Source: Actinacidiphila alni (GTDB lineage: Bacteria > Actinomycetota > Actinomycetes > Streptomycetales > Streptomycetaceae). Taken from it: a stretch of 64,000 nucleotides of DNA. The translations under genes and the position numbers were made by a program. Position 1 is the stretch's first letter; every line of letters starts with the position of its first letter. The stretch lies in NCBI RefSeq assembly GCF_900112845.1, contig NZ_FONG01000003.1, forward strand, positions 310,001 through 374,000, written 5' to 3'. This document shows positions 42,188 to 51,348 of the stretch, piece after piece. Below the pieces are notes generated by a model that saw only the letters and a program-made list of their open reading frames with translations, was not told where the DNA came from and did not search any database.

Positions 42188-43901
42188 CCTGTCCCGCACC
42201 GTATACGCCGACCTGTACGGCCCCACCACCGGCGACCGTATCCGGCTGGCCGACACCGACCTCGTCGTGGAGGTCGAACGCGACCTGGCCGGCGGGCCCG
42301 GACTCGCCGGTGACGAGGCCGTGTTCGGCGGCGGCAAGGTGATCCGCGAGTCGATGGGCCAGGCGCGCACCAGCCGCGCCGAGGGCGCGCCCGACACCGT
42401 CATCACCGGCGCCGTCGTCCTCGACCACTGGGGCATCGTCAAGGCGGACATCGGCATCCGCGACGGCCGGATCACCGCGCTCGGCAAGGCCGGCAACCCC
42501 GACACCATGGACGGCGTCCACCCCGACCTGGTGATCGGCCCGGAGACCGAGATCATCGCGGGCAACGGCCGGATCCTGACCGCCGGCACCATCGACGCCC
42601 ATGTCCACTTCATCTCGCCGACGCTGCTGCCGCAGGCCCTGTCGGCGGGCGTGACCACGGTGCTCGGCGGCGGCACCGGGCCCGCCGAGGGCAGCAAGGC
42701 GACCACCGTCACGCCCGGCGGCTGGCACCTGGCGCGGATGTTCGCCGGGCTGGAGGCGTATCCGGTCAACGTCGGACTGCTCGGCAAGGGCAACACCGTC
42801 AACCGGCAGGCACTGCACGACCAGCTGCGGGCCGGAGCCGTCGGATTCAAGATCCACGAGGACTGGGGCGCCACGCCCGCCGCCATCGACGCCTGCCTGA
42901 CGGTGTGCGAGCGCAGTGGCGCCCAACTGGCCATCCACACCGACACGTTGAACGAGGCCGGTTTCGTCGAGGACACCCTGGCCGCGATCGCGGGCCGCGG
43001 CATCCACGCCTATCACACCGAAGGTGCGGGCGGCGGGCACGCGCCCGACATCATCACCGTCGTCTCGCAGCCGCACGTCCTGCCGTCCTCGACCAACCCG
43101 ACCCGGCCGCACACCGTCAACACCGTCGAGGAACACCTCGACATGCTGATGGTCTGCCACCACCTCAACCCCGCGGTGCCCGAGGACCTGGCCTTCGCCG
43201 AATCCCGCATCCGGCCGTCCACCATCGCGGCCGAGGACGTCCTGCACGACCTCGGCGCGATCAGCATCATCAGCTCCGACTCGCAGGCCATGGGCCGGAT
43301 CGGCGAGATCGCGCTGCGCACGTGGCAGACCGCGCACGTGATGAAGCGGCGGCGCGGCGCGCTGCCCGGCGACGGCGCCGCCGACAATCACCGCGCCCGG
43401 CGCTACGTCGCGAAATACACCATCAACCCGGCGGTCGCGCAGGGCCTCGACCACGAGATCGGCTCCGTCGAGCCCGGCAAGCTCGCCGATCTGGTGCTGT
43501 GGGAACCGGCGTTCTTCGGCGTCAAACCGCAACTGGTCATCAAGGGCGGGCAGATCGCCCACGCCCAGATGGGCGACGCCAACGCGTCCATCCCGACGCC
43601 GCAACCGGTGCTGCCCCGGCCGATGTTCGGCGGCGTCGGCGCCGCGCCCGCCGCCAACTCGGTGAACTTCGTCAACGAGGCGGCCCTCGCCGACGGGCTG
43701 CCCGAACGCCTCGGTCTGGGCAAGGAGTTCGTCGCCGCACGCGGCACCCGCGCCGTCACCAAGGCCGACATGCGCGAGAACGACGCGCTGCCACGGGTCG
43801 AGGTCGAGCCCGACACCTTCACCGTACGGATCGACGGCGAGGTCGTGGAGCCCGCACCCGCGGCCGAACTGCCCATGGCGCAGCGCTACTTCCTCTTCTG
43901 A
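42180..43901 (+). CDS. ureC: Urease alpha subunit (catalytic)
   Basis: This 573-residue catalytic subunit carries the binuclear nickel site. All ligands are present: His141 and His143 (DAHVHFISP), the carbamylated Lys224 (GFKIHEDWG), His253 ([10 protein letters not shown]), His279 ([15 protein letters not shown]) and Asp367 (SSDSQAMGR). The flap Cys326 and His327 (MVCHHLN) are kept. Numbering is +7 relative to the Klebsiella enzyme. It should be fully active once nickel is inserted by UreD, F and G. Confidence 0.97.
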   Translation: MADLSRTVYADLYGPTTGDRIRLADTDLVVEVERDLAGGPGLAGDEAVFGGGKVIRESMGQARTSRAEGAPDTVITGAVVLDHWGIVKADIGIRDGRITALGKAGNPDTMDGVHPDLVIGPETEIIAGNGRILTAGTIDAHVHFISPTLLPQALSAGVTTVLGGGTGPAEGSKATTVTPGGWHLARMFAGLEAYPVNVGLLGKGNTVNRQALHDQLRAGAVGFKIHEDWGATPAAIDACLTVCERSGAQLAIHTDTLNEAGFVEDTLAAIAGRGIHAYHTEGAGGGHAPDIITVVSQPHVLPSSTNPTRPHTVNTVEEHLDMLMVCHHLNPAVPEDLAFAESRIRPSTIAAEDVLHDLGAISIISSDSQAMGRIGEIALRTWQTAHVMKRRRGALPGDGAADNHRARRYVAKYTINPAVAQGLDHEIGSVEPGKLADLVLWEPAFFGVKPQLVIKGGQIAHAQMGDANASIPTPQPVLPRPMFGGVGAAPAANSVNFVNEAALADGLPERLGLGKEFVAARGTRAVTKADMRENDALPRVEVEPDTFTVRIDGEVVEPAPAAELPMAQRYFLF

Positions 43902-43905
43902 GATC

Positions 43906-44679
43906 ATGATGACGACCACTTCGGAACTCCCGACCACGGCCCCGGCCATGACTCCCGCCACGACCCCGGTCACGGCGGCGCCCGGCGCATCCGACGCCCA
44001 GGGCGCGGCGCGTACCGCGCTGCTGCTGCTCGCCGACGGCCGTTTCCCGGCCGGCGGCCACGCGCACTCCGGCGGCGCGGAGGCCGCGGTCGCGGACGGG
44101 CGGGTCCGGGACGCGGCGACGCTGGCGGACTTCTGCCGGGGCCGGCTGCACACCACTGGACTGGTCGCCGCCGCACTGGCCGCGGCGGCGACCTTCGGCC
44201 TCGACCCGCTCGCCCTCGACGACGCGGCCGACGCCCGCACCCCCTCGCCCGCGCTGCGCGCCACCTCGCGCAAGCTCGGCCGCCAACTGCTGCGCGCCGC
44301 CCGCGCCGTGTGGCCCGACCCGGCACTCGACCGGCTCGCCGCCACCCGGCCGCGCGGCGCCCACCAGCCCGTCGTCCTCGGCCTCACCGCCCGCGCGGCC
44401 GGACTGTCGCCGGCCGACGCCGCACAACTGGCCGCGTACGAGTCGGTGAGCGGGCCCGCCACCGCCGCCGTACGGCTGCTGAGCCTCGACCCCTTCCACG
44501 CGGCGGCCGTCCTCGCCCGGCTGGCCCCGGACGTCGACGCGGTCGCCGCCGAGGCGGCACGCACCGCGTCCCTGGCGGTCGCCGAGGGCCCGGGGGCCCT
44601 GCCCGCCTGCTCCGCGCCACTGCTCGACCTCGGCGCCGAGGAACACGCCGGATGGCCCGTCCGCCTCTTCGCTTCCTGA
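43906..44679 (+). CDS. ureF: Urease accessory protein UreF
   Basis: This 257-residue all-helical accessory protein works as GTPase partner with UreD and UreG in nickel insertion. The UreF core starts near residue 35 (ALLLLADGRFPAGGHAHSGG, the typical N-terminal motif) and runs to about 250. The first 30 residues are a Thr/Pro/Ala-rich extension (ATTPVTAAPGA), probably disordered. It lies 4 bases after the ureC stop. Confidence 0.93.
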   Translation: MMTTTSELPTTAPAMTPATTPVTAAPGASDAQGAARTALLLLADGRFPAGGHAHSGGAEAAVADGRVRDAATLADFCRGRLHTTGLVAAALAAAATFGLDPLALDDAADARTPSPALRATSRKLGRQLLRAARAVWPDPALDRLAATRPRGAHQPVVLGLTARAAGLSPADAAQLAAYESVSGPATAAVRLLSLDPFHAAAVLARLAPDVDAVAAEAARTASLAVAEGPGALPACSAPLLDLGAEEHAGWPVRLFAS

Positions 44680-44706
44680 CCGCCGCCCGCACCAACGGAG
44701 TTGACC

Positions 44707-45408
44707 ATGCACCTGGACCATCCCGAGACCTTCCCCGAGCGCTACGCGCACTCCTCGCCCGCCCTGCGCGCCGACGGCGGGCGCCGCGCCCTGCGGATCG
44801 GGCTCGGCGGCCCGGTCGGCTCCGGCAAGACCGCGACGGTGGCGGCGCTGTGCCGCGCGCTGCGCGACCGGCTGTCCATCGCCGTGGTCACCAATGACAT
44901 CTACACGCGCGAGGACGCCGAATTTCTGCTGCGCAACGCGGTCCTGCCGGCCGAACGGATCACCGCCGTGGAGACCGGTGCCTGCCCGCACACCGCGATC
45001 CGCGACGACATCTCCGCGAATCTGGAGGCTGTCGAGGATCTGGAGGACACGGTCGGCCCGCTCGACCTGATCCTCGTCGAATCCGGCGGCGACAATCTCA
45101 CCGCCACCTTCTCCAAGGGCCTGGTCGACGCGCAGATCTTCGTGATCGACGTCGCCGGGGGCGACGACATCCCCCGCAAGGGCGGCCCCGGCGTCACCAC
45201 CGCCGACCTGCTCGTCATCAACAAGACCGACCTCGCCCCGTACGTCGGCGCCGACCTGACCCGTATGGCCCGCGACGCCGCAGAGCGCCGCGGCCCGCTG
45301 CCCGTCGTCCTCACCTCCGTCGCCGCCGCGGACGGCATCGCGCCCGTCGCCTCCTGGATCGGCGAGCGCCTCGCCGAGTGGACCGCCGCGCACGCGGCGC
45401 GCGTGTGA
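44707..45408 (+). CDS. ureG: Urease accessory GTPase UreG
   Basis: This 233-residue SIMIBI-class GTPase delivers nickel to apo-urease. The P-loop is [12 protein letters not shown] (about residues 33-44), the base-recognition motif is VINKTDLAP, and the metal-binding Cys-Pro-His is in [13 protein letters not shown]. The ATG at 44707 is chosen because GGAG lies 6 bases upstream; an in-frame TTG at 44701 is unlikely. It overlaps ureD by 4 bases (GTGA). Confidence 0.96.
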   Translation: MHLDHPETFPERYAHSSPALRADGGRRALRIGLGGPVGSGKTATVAALCRALRDRLSIAVVTNDIYTREDAEFLLRNAVLPAERITAVETGACPHTAIRDDISANLEAVEDLEDTVGPLDLILVESGGDNLTATFSKGLVDAQIFVIDVAGGDDIPRKGGPGVTTADLLVINKTDLAPYVGADLTRMARDAAERRGPLPVVLTSVAAADGIAPVASWIGERLAEWTAAHAARV

Positions 45409-46319
45409 ACGGCCTGGCCGGTCCCGCTTGGTCCGCGCCGGTCGCGGACCGCGGGGGAGCGGCGGACGACCCCGGCAGCACGCCGCGGCTCCCCGTCGGC
45501 GGCCGGCCGTCCGGCGGCGCGACCCGGAGCGGACCCGGGGCGACGACGAGCGCCGCCGCGCGGATGCACGCCGTCGCGGACGGGCGCGGCGGCACCGCGC
45601 TGCCGGTGCTCGCCGGGGAAGGGCCCCTGGCGCTGCGGAGCGGCAGACCCGACGGCGGGGGCGCCCGGGTCATGGTGGTCGGAGCCATGAGCGCCCCGCT
45701 CGGCGGTGACCGGCTGCGGATCACCGCCGAGGTCGGGGACGACGCCCGGCTCACGGTGGGTTCGGCCGCCGCGACCGTCTCCCTGCCGGGCCGGGACGGC
45801 GAACCGGCCGCGTACGACGTACGGCTGACCGTACGCGCCGGGGGCACGCTGCACTGGCTGCCGGAACCGGTGATCGCCGCCCACCGCAGCGACCTGCGGA
45901 TGACCACCCGGGCCGACCTCGCCCACGGCGCCCGGCTGCTGCTGCGCGACGAACAGATCCTCGGCCGCCATGCTGAGCCCCCGGGCCGTCTCACCACCCG
46001 GCTCACCGTCCACCTCGACGGCCGCCCCCTCCTCGACCAGGCCCTCTCCTTCGGACCCGGAGCCCCCGCAGGCTGGAACGGCCCCGCGGTCCTCCACCAC
46101 TACCGCGCCGCGGGCCAACTCCTGCTCGTGGATCCGTCGTTGACACCGGATACCCTCGCGTCCCGGCCGCTCCCCGCCGATCCCGCCCACGGCCGCGCCG
46201 CCATCACCCCACTCGCGGGACCGGCCGTCCTGATCACGGCCCTGGCCGTCGACGGCCGCCGCCTGCGCCGACTGCTGGACGCGGGCCGGGCGGAGATCGA
46301 AGAGGCGACCGGCTCCTGA
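45405..46319 (+). CDS. ureD: Urease accessory protein UreD
   Basis: This 304-residue accessory protein acts as the scaffold that binds apo-urease and the UreF-UreG complex. The family motifs are weak but present ([12 protein letters not shown] region, [20 protein letters not shown] near residues 140-165, and [13 protein letters not shown]). It starts on a GTG overlapping the ureG stop. The first 50 residues are low-complexity Gly/Ala/Pro. UreD is usually shorter (about 270), so the extra length lies in this N-terminal part. Confidence 0.88.
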   Translation: MNGLAGPAWSAPVADRGGAADDPGSTPRLPVGGRPSGGATRSGPGATTSAAARMHAVADGRGGTALPVLAGEGPLALRSGRPDGGGARVMVVGAMSAPLGGDRLRITAEVGDDARLTVGSAAATVSLPGRDGEPAAYDVRLTVRAGGTLHWLPEPVIAAHRSDLRMTTRADLAHGARLLLRDEQILGRHAEPPGRLTTRLTVHLDGRPLLDQALSFGPGAPAGWNGPAVLHHYRAAGQLLLVDPSLTPDTLASRPLPADPAHGRAAITPLAGPAVLITALAVDGRRLRRLLDAGRAEIEEATGS

Positions 46320-46330
46320 AACGCCGCCGC

Positions 46331-47203
46331 TCAGTGGCCGAGCGGCGCCCCGAGCAATTCGGCGAAGAGGGCCGCGGCGGGCGTGGGGGACGGCGGGCGG
46401 ACGATCTCGACGCGGTGTACCAGGCGCGGCGCGGTCAGGGGCAGCGCGCCGGGGCCCGCCGCCGAAGCGGGCAGGAGAGCGAGGCCGTGACCGGCCCGCA
46501 CCAATTCGTGCAGCACACGGGCGTCACCACCCGCGTAACGCACCGCGGAAGGGAATCCGCCGCCGACCGCGGCGCGCAGATCGTCCAGCGGCACGGCGGC
46601 CGCGGGCGCGTCGAGCCACAGCGCCTCGCTGAGGTCCCCGAGCCGCGCCCCGCCGGTGAGCGGGTGCCCCGGTGGAAGGAGCACGGCCAGCGGCTCCTCG
46701 CCCGCACCCAGCGGTGACAGGCCGGTGGCCTCCGGCAGGGGCAGCGGATCGGTGGGGGCGACCGCCCCGTCCACCAGGCCGAGATCGACATCGCCGCCGG
46801 CGACCGCGGGCACCACTGCGGCCCGGTCCAGCAGCCGCACCGTCACCTCGGTACGCGGCAGCCTCCCCCGTACCTCGGCGAGCGCCCGTGCGGCGCGCGG
46901 CCCGAAGGCGGTGCCACTGGTGCCGACGACCAGCCGGGACACGGGCGTACGCGCCACCCGGACGACGTCGGCGCGCGCCGCGTCCAGCCGCAGCAGCAGC
47001 GGCCCGACATGGTCGAGGAGGCGGGCACCCGCCTCAGTGGGGGCGACCGGGCGGCGGCTCAGCAGCTCCACCCCGAGGTCGGACTCAAGCGCCGCGATGT
47101 GCTGGGAGACGGCGGACTGGGTGTAGCCGAGTTCGGCCGCGGCGGCCGAGAAGGACGCCAGGCGCGCCACGGCGCCGAACGTACGCAGCAGGTGCGGATC
47201 CAT
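46331..47203 (-). CDS. LysR-family transcriptional regulator
   Basis: This 290-residue LTTR has an N-terminal winged helix (LRTFGAVARLASFSAAAAEL, then YTQSAVSQHIAALESDLGVE, about residues 6-48) and an effector domain. It is divergent from an amidotransferase-like gene, and the gap holds three ATCAGT/ACTGAT half-sites. It converges on ureD with only 11 bases between the stops, without a recognisable terminator. Confidence 0.9.
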   Translation of the reverse strand: MDPHLLRTFGAVARLASFSAAAAELGYTQSAVSQHIAALESDLGVELLSRRPVAPTEAGARLLDHVGPLLLRLDAARADVVRVARTPVSRLVVGTSGTAFGPRAARALAEVRGRLPRTEVTVRLLDRAAVVPAVAGGDVDLGLVDGAVAPTDPLPLPEATGLSPLGAGEEPLAVLLPPGHPLTGGARLGDLSEALWLDAPAAAVPLDDLRAAVGGGFPSAVRYAGGDARVLHELVRAGHGLALLPASAAGPGALPLTAPRLVHRVEIVRPPSPTPAAALFAELLGAPLGH

Positions 47204-47208
47204 GGTGC

Positions 47209-47238
47209 ATCAGTATCACTGATGTCAGCACCACTGAT
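47209..47238. promoter_or_regulatory. ATCAGT-N3-ACTGAT LysR-type operator with a third half-site
   Basis: ATCAGT (47209-47214) and ACTGAT (47218-47223) form a dyad with a 3-base centre, and ACTGAT recurs at 47233-47238, 15 bases away. The dyad starts 5 bases upstream of the LysR start codon, so the regulator probably binds here to repress itself and activate the divergent gene. Confidence 0.6.
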
Positions 47239-47281
47239 CATCGTTGGACGCGATGCGGCGTCGGTCGCCAGGATGACCCGT

Positions 47282-48133
47282 ATGACCACATCGGACGCAC
47301 CCGAGCCCCCCGCCGCCACCGTCCCCGCGCGCATCGCCCTCGTCGGCGACCGCTCCCCTTCCGTCCGCTCGCACCAGCGTGTGCCGGGACTGCTGGCCGC
47401 GCTCCGCGAGCGCGACGGGCTGCCGGTCGAGGCGTACTGGATCCCGTCGGCCGACGCGGAACGGCCCGGCGCGGTCGCCGGCTTCGACGCGGTGTGGCTG
47501 CTGCCGGGCAGCCCGTACCGCAGCGAGGCGGGCGCGCTGGCGGCCGTGCGCACCGCCCGCGAAGGCGGCATCCCCTTCCTCGGCACCTGTGGCGGCTTCC
47601 AGCACGCCCTGCTGGAATTCGCCCGCAATGTCTGCGGTCTCACCACCGCCCGCCACGCCGAGAACGACGCCGCCGAATCCGGTCCTGACGACCCGTCACC
47701 CGGTGCGGACGCGGACCGGGAGCGCCAGGCAGAGATCCTGATCGCCCCGCTCGCCTGCTCCCTCGTCGGGCACGAGGGCCGGCTGCGCACCGTACCGGGC
47801 AGTCTCGCCGAGCGGCTGCTCGGCAGCCGCGAGAGCGTGGAGCGCTTCCACTGCGCCTACGGTCCTGTGCCCGGTCTGTTGCTCCGACTGGCGGCGCACG
47901 GACTGCGGTTCACCGCGCACGACACCGAGGGCGCCGCCCGGGTGGCCGAGCTGCCCGGCCATCCCTTCTACCTCGCCACCCTCTTCCAGCCCGAGCTGGC
48001 GGGCGACGGCACGGTGCCGCACCCCTACATCCGGGCGCTCGCCGAAGCCGCGCTCACCCGTGCGGCGTACGCCAACTCGGGGGCGGATTCACGCCTTGAC
48101 GAAGAATCACCCGCCTGGCCTGTTCACAGGTGA
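47282..48133 (+). CDS. Class I glutamine amidotransferase-like protein (CTP synthase-like)
   Basis: This 283-residue protein resembles the GATase domain of CTP synthase: the nucleophile elbow is FLGTCGGFQHALLEFARN (Cys about residue 102), GFDAVWLLPGSPYR is the oxyanion/Gly region, and HPFYLATLFQPE carries the late His-x-Glu-like motif (Gln rather than His is seen in the FQPE segment, so the triad may be altered). It lacks a synthase domain. The ATG at 47282 is chosen (AGGA 8 bases upstream); ATGs at 47222 and 47273 are alternatives. The LysR gene is the likely regulator. Confidence 0.78.
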   Translation: MTTSDAPEPPAATVPARIALVGDRSPSVRSHQRVPGLLAALRERDGLPVEAYWIPSADAERPGAVAGFDAVWLLPGSPYRSEAGALAAVRTAREGGIPFLGTCGGFQHALLEFARNVCGLTTARHAENDAAESGPDDPSPGADADRERQAEILIAPLACSLVGHEGRLRTVPGSLAERLLGSRESVERFHCAYGPVPGLLLRLAAHGLRFTAHDTEGAARVAELPGHPFYLATLFQPELAGDGTVPHPYIRALAEAALTRAAYANSGADSRLDEESPAWPVHR

Positions 48134-48212
48134 CCCACAGGGGAAGGTATTCGCTCCTCATCACTGTGTCCCCCGTGGCCACACACCACGGTCCAGGAGG
48201 GGAGTTTCCGCC

Positions 48213-49826
48213 TTGCGACGTACGATCGTGCTCGTCTGCGCCGGCGCTCTGGTCGCGGGCGCCGTCGCCGCGGCGCCGGCGGCCACCGCACAGTCGCACC
48301 GCCCCGACCCCACCGTCACACCCGCCGCCGTACGGTCCGTCACCGTGCCCGAGTCCGTGGGTGTGGTCATCGCCGCCGCGAACGCCGCCCGTGCGGGCAT
48401 CGACTGGGCGGCCTGCCCGGACGACTGGGGCCTGGCGGCCGGCGTCAGCTGTGGCCGGGTGACCGTACCGGTCGACTACCGCAAGCCGTTCGGCGCCACG
48501 GTCGAGCTGGCCGTGGACCGGGCCGCGAGCACCGGCACCCCGGCGCAGCGGCAGGGCTCGCTGATCTACAACCCCGGCGGCCCCGGCGCCTCGGGGCTGC
48601 GCTTCCCGGTCCGCGTCACCAGCTCGGCGGCGCTGTGGAAGGCGACGGCGAAGGCGTACGACTTCGTGGGCTTCGACCCGCGCGGTGTCGGGCACTCCGC
48701 CCCGATCTCCTGCGAGGACCCGCAGGAGTACGTGAAGGCGCCCAAGGCCGACCCGGTGCCGGACAGCGAGGCGGACAAACTCGCGCAGCGCAAGCTCGCC
48801 GCCGAGTACGCCGCGGGCTGCGTGGAACGCACCGGTACCCGGATGCTGTCGCAGATGACCACCCCCAACACCGCCCGCGACCTGGACGTCATCCGGGCGG
48901 CGCTGCACGAGAAGAAGCTCAACTACCTGGGCGTCTCCTACGGCACCTACCTCGGCGCGGTCTACGCGACGCTCTTCCCGACGCATGTGCGGCGGATGAT
49001 CGTGGACAGCGTCGTCAACCCGGCACAGGACCGGATCTGGTACCGCAACAACCTCGATCAGGACGTGGCCTTCCAGGGCCGCTGGGACGACTGGGAAGCC
49101 TGGGTCGCCAAGTACGACTCCGTCTACCACCTCGGCGACACCGCCGCGAAGGTCGAGACGAAGTGGCTCGCGCTGCGCGCCGCCGCCAAGAGCCACCCGA
49201 TCGGCGGGGTCGTCGGCCCCAACGAACTGCTCGGCTTCTTCCAGAACGCGCCCTACTACGACTCCAGTTGGGCGACCGTCGCGAGCGTGTGGAGCCGCTA
49301 CGAGGCGGGCGACACACAGGCGCTGCTCGACGCCGCCGCCCCTGACCTGTCCGACACCGCGGGCAACACCACCGCGGAGAACGGCAACGCCATCTACACC
49401 GCCGTGGAGTGCACCGACGCCAAGTGGCCCACGGACTGGCGGATCTGGGACCGCGACAACACCGCACTGCACGCGAAGTACCCGTTCCTGACGTGGGAGA
49501 ACGCCTGGCTGAACCTGCCCTGCGCCACCTGGGGCGTCCCGCAGCGGCATCCGGTCGACGTCCGCTCGCACCGCGGACTGCCGGACGTCCTGATCGTGCA
49601 GAGCACCCGCGACGCGGCGACCCCGTACACCGGTGCCCTGGAACTCCACCGCAGGCTGGCCGGATCCCGGTTGATCACCGAACAGGGCGCGGGCTCGCAC
49701 GGCGTCACCAATCTGGTCAACCCGTGCATCAACTCCCGCGTCGACGACTATCTGCTGACCGGCCGGACCGACGCCGCCGACGTGGTGTGCGGTCCGCACG
49801 CCACCCCCGTACCCGCCGCTTCCTAG
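48213..49826 (+). CDS. tap: Secreted tripeptidyl aminopeptidase (alpha/beta hydrolase)
   Basis: This 537-residue secreted serine peptidase removes N-terminal tripeptides from extracellular proteins. It starts on a TTG at 48213 with AGGAGGGGAG 8 bases upstream; a signal peptide follows (RRTIVLVCAGALVAGAVAAA, cleavage near residue 27). The nucleophile is Ser242 in LGVSYGTYLG, the oxyanion motif is IYNPGGPGASG, and the acid and His are in VQSTRDAATPY and GAGSHGV. A C-terminal TAP-like domain holds several Cys that may form disulfides (for example VECTDAKWP, LPCATWG). Matches Streptomyces Tap in layout and length. Confidence 0.93.
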   Translation: MRRTIVLVCAGALVAGAVAAAPAATAQSHRPDPTVTPAAVRSVTVPESVGVVIAAANAARAGIDWAACPDDWGLAAGVSCGRVTVPVDYRKPFGATVELAVDRAASTGTPAQRQGSLIYNPGGPGASGLRFPVRVTSSAALWKATAKAYDFVGFDPRGVGHSAPISCEDPQEYVKAPKADPVPDSEADKLAQRKLAAEYAAGCVERTGTRMLSQMTTPNTARDLDVIRAALHEKKLNYLGVSYGTYLGAVYATLFPTHVRRMIVDSVVNPAQDRIWYRNNLDQDVAFQGRWDDWEAWVAKYDSVYHLGDTAAKVETKWLALRAAAKSHPIGGVVGPNELLGFFQNAPYYDSSWATVASVWSRYEAGDTQALLDAAAPDLSDTAGNTTAENGNAIYTAVECTDAKWPTDWRIWDRDNTALHAKYPFLTWENAWLNLPCATWGVPQRHPVDVRSHRGLPDVLIVQSTRDAATPYTGALELHRRLAGSRLITEQGAGSHGVTNLVNPCINSRVDDYLLTGRTDAADVVCGPHATPVPAAS

Positions 49827-49840
49827 CGTCCAGGGTCACC

Positions 49841-49888
49841 GCACGCCGAAGGGCGGCCCACCCCGGGGTGGGCCGCCCTTCGGCGTGC
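49841..49888. terminator. Perfect 48-bp palindromic terminator
   Basis: The 24-base left arm (49841-49864, containing CACGCCGAAGGGCGG) is the exact reverse complement of the right arm (49865-49888). It starts 14 bases after the tap stop and ends 12 bases before the ybaK stop on the other strand, and would act in both directions. Confidence 0.9.
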
Positions 49889-49900
49889 GCGCGGGCCGTG

Positions 49901-50386
49901 TCAGCCCGCGACGGCCTCGGTGCGGGGCGCGGCGATCCGCACGTAGTCCTTGGTGGACAGTGCGAGCGAGCGGTCCAGACGGGCCGCGTTGAAGAAGATC
50001 TCCTCGTGCTCCAACAGGGCCGGGTCCACGACCAGTTCGAGCTTCTCGTCGAAGGAGAAGGGCAGTACGGTGCCGCTGACGCTCCCCGCGAGGCGCTCCG
50101 CGATGTCCCGCGAGGCGAAGGACACATAGGTGCCTTCCAGGAGCGCCTTCACCGCGTTGAGGTCGACCCGGCGGTCGCCGGGGACCACGGCGAGCACGTA
50201 ACGCGTCACCTTCTTGCCGACCTTGACCATCACGACGATGCATTTGGCCGCCTGGGCGAGGGAATTGCCGCGCAGTTCACTGACCACCTCGGTCGCGCCC
50301 TCCGGCGCGTGGTCGATCAGCCGGTACTGCGCGCCCTCCGCGTCCAGCAGGGCGATCAGCCGGTCGTACGTCTCGTGCTCGCTCAT
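49901..50386 (-). CDS. YbaK/EbsC-family aminoacyl-tRNA deacylase
   Basis: This 161-residue protein has the YbaK/ProX editing fold: RGNSLAQAAKCIVVMV with the catalytic Lys, GDRRVDLNAVKALL, and the GTVLPFSF motif. It clears mis-acylated tRNA in trans, most likely Cys-tRNAPro or Ala-tRNAPro. The ATG at 50386 is chosen because GGAG lies 9 bases upstream; an ATG at 50395 directly abuts that site. Monocistronic, convergent with tap. Confidence 0.9.
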   Translation of the reverse strand: MSEHETYDRLIALLDAEGAQYRLIDHAPEGATEVVSELRGNSLAQAAKCIVVMVKVGKKVTRYVLAVVPGDRRVDLNAVKALLEGTYVSFASRDIAERLAGSVSGTVLPFSFDEKLELVVDPALLEHEEIFFNAARLDRSLALSTKDYVRIAAPRTEAVAG

Positions 50387-50423
50387 GTCCGTCATCTCCG
50401 GCAGGTGAACTGCCTTGTGCTGC

Positions 50424-51263
50424 CTATGGTGTGCGTGTGCCGAAGGCGGTCGCGAAGGCCGCCCGCGTCGGGGAGTCCTGCCGCCGGTCGAGGACCGCGA
50501 AGACCACCTCGTCGAAGGCGCCGGCGAACCGGCCGCCCCCGGTCAGCAGCCGCGCGAAGGCCGCCGCGACGCGGGCCGGGTCGTTCATGAACACCCCGCA
50601 CCCCCACGCGCCGAGCACCAGCCGCCGGTAGCCGTGCGCCGCGGCCACTTCCAGCACCCGCTCGGCGCGCGTGTCCAGCGCGGCCCCGACGCGGTGCGAC
50701 TCCTCCGGCATCGTACGCGCGATGACACCCGCGTTCGGCGCGGGGGAGGTGAGGAAACCGACCGCGTACGGCGCGTCGAGCAGGGCGCCGCGGTCGTCGC
50801 GGAAGACGGGGACGGCGGGGGAGTGGATGACGCGGTCGCTGTAGAACACGTCGCCGTGCGCCCGGTGGTGGGCGTAGAAGTCGGGCGCGCGCAGCAGGCA
50901 GGTGTAGAGCGCCGACGAGCGGCAGAGCGCTTCCTCCTGCGCTTGCGCGCCGTTGACGTAACCGCCGCCCGGATTGCGGGCGGAGGCGAAATTCAGCACC
51001 GCGACCGGGCCGGGGCCCGCCCCGACCAGCCTGCGCGCCGCCTCCATGCTGCTCTCCGGCGTCACCGCGCACGTCACAGGACCCGCGCCCCACCCGGCCT
51101 CGCCGGGGACGGCGACCGGCTCCGGGCCGTACACCCGCGTACCGTCCGCCGCCGCGGTGATCGCGTCCGCGAGGGGGACGCGCCGCCCGCCGGGCGTATC
51201 GTACCAGCCGTCCGCGGAGATCCTGCTGTTCTCGGTGGCGATGTTCCGCAGACGAGCACTCAT
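50424..51263 (-). CDS. Bacterial-type poly(ADP-ribose) glycohydrolase (TIGR02452 family)
   Basis: This 279-residue macrodomain-fold hydrolase carries the PARG signature NPGGGYVNGAQAQEE with Gly99-101 and the catalytic Glu110-111. AVLNFASA precedes it and GAWGCGVFMND is the typical late loop. It removes ADP-ribose from proteins or nucleic acids. No signal peptide, hence cytoplasmic. The ATG at 51263 gives the family length. A secreted ADP-ribosyltransferase lies 12 kb away; whether the two are linked is unknown. Confidence 0.9.
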   Translation of the reverse strand: MSARLRNIATENSRISADGWYDTPGGRRVPLADAITAAADGTRVYGPEPVAVPGEAGWGAGPVTCAVTPESSMEAARRLVGAGPGPVAVLNFASARNPGGGYVNGAQAQEEALCRSSALYTCLLRAPDFYAHHRAHGDVFYSDRVIHSPAVPVFRDDRGALLDAPYAVGFLTSPAPNAGVIARTMPEESHRVGAALDTRAERVLEVAAAHGYRRLVLGAWGCGVFMNDPARVAAAFARLLTGGGRFAGAFDEVVFAVLDRRQDSPTRAAFATAFGTRTP

Positions 51264-51348
51264 GCACCGCAGGCTAAGCCGTCGGCGGCGGCCGGCGCGA
51301 AGCAAATACGGCCGTGGGCCCCGCCGTACGGACGCGCGGGTGCCGGTG

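Noticed and set aside
41955..44708. A 917-codon open frame on the - strand
   Set aside because: It is antisense to ureB, ureC and ureF, whose catalytic residues are intact. The translation is Gly/Ala/Arg-rich without domains.
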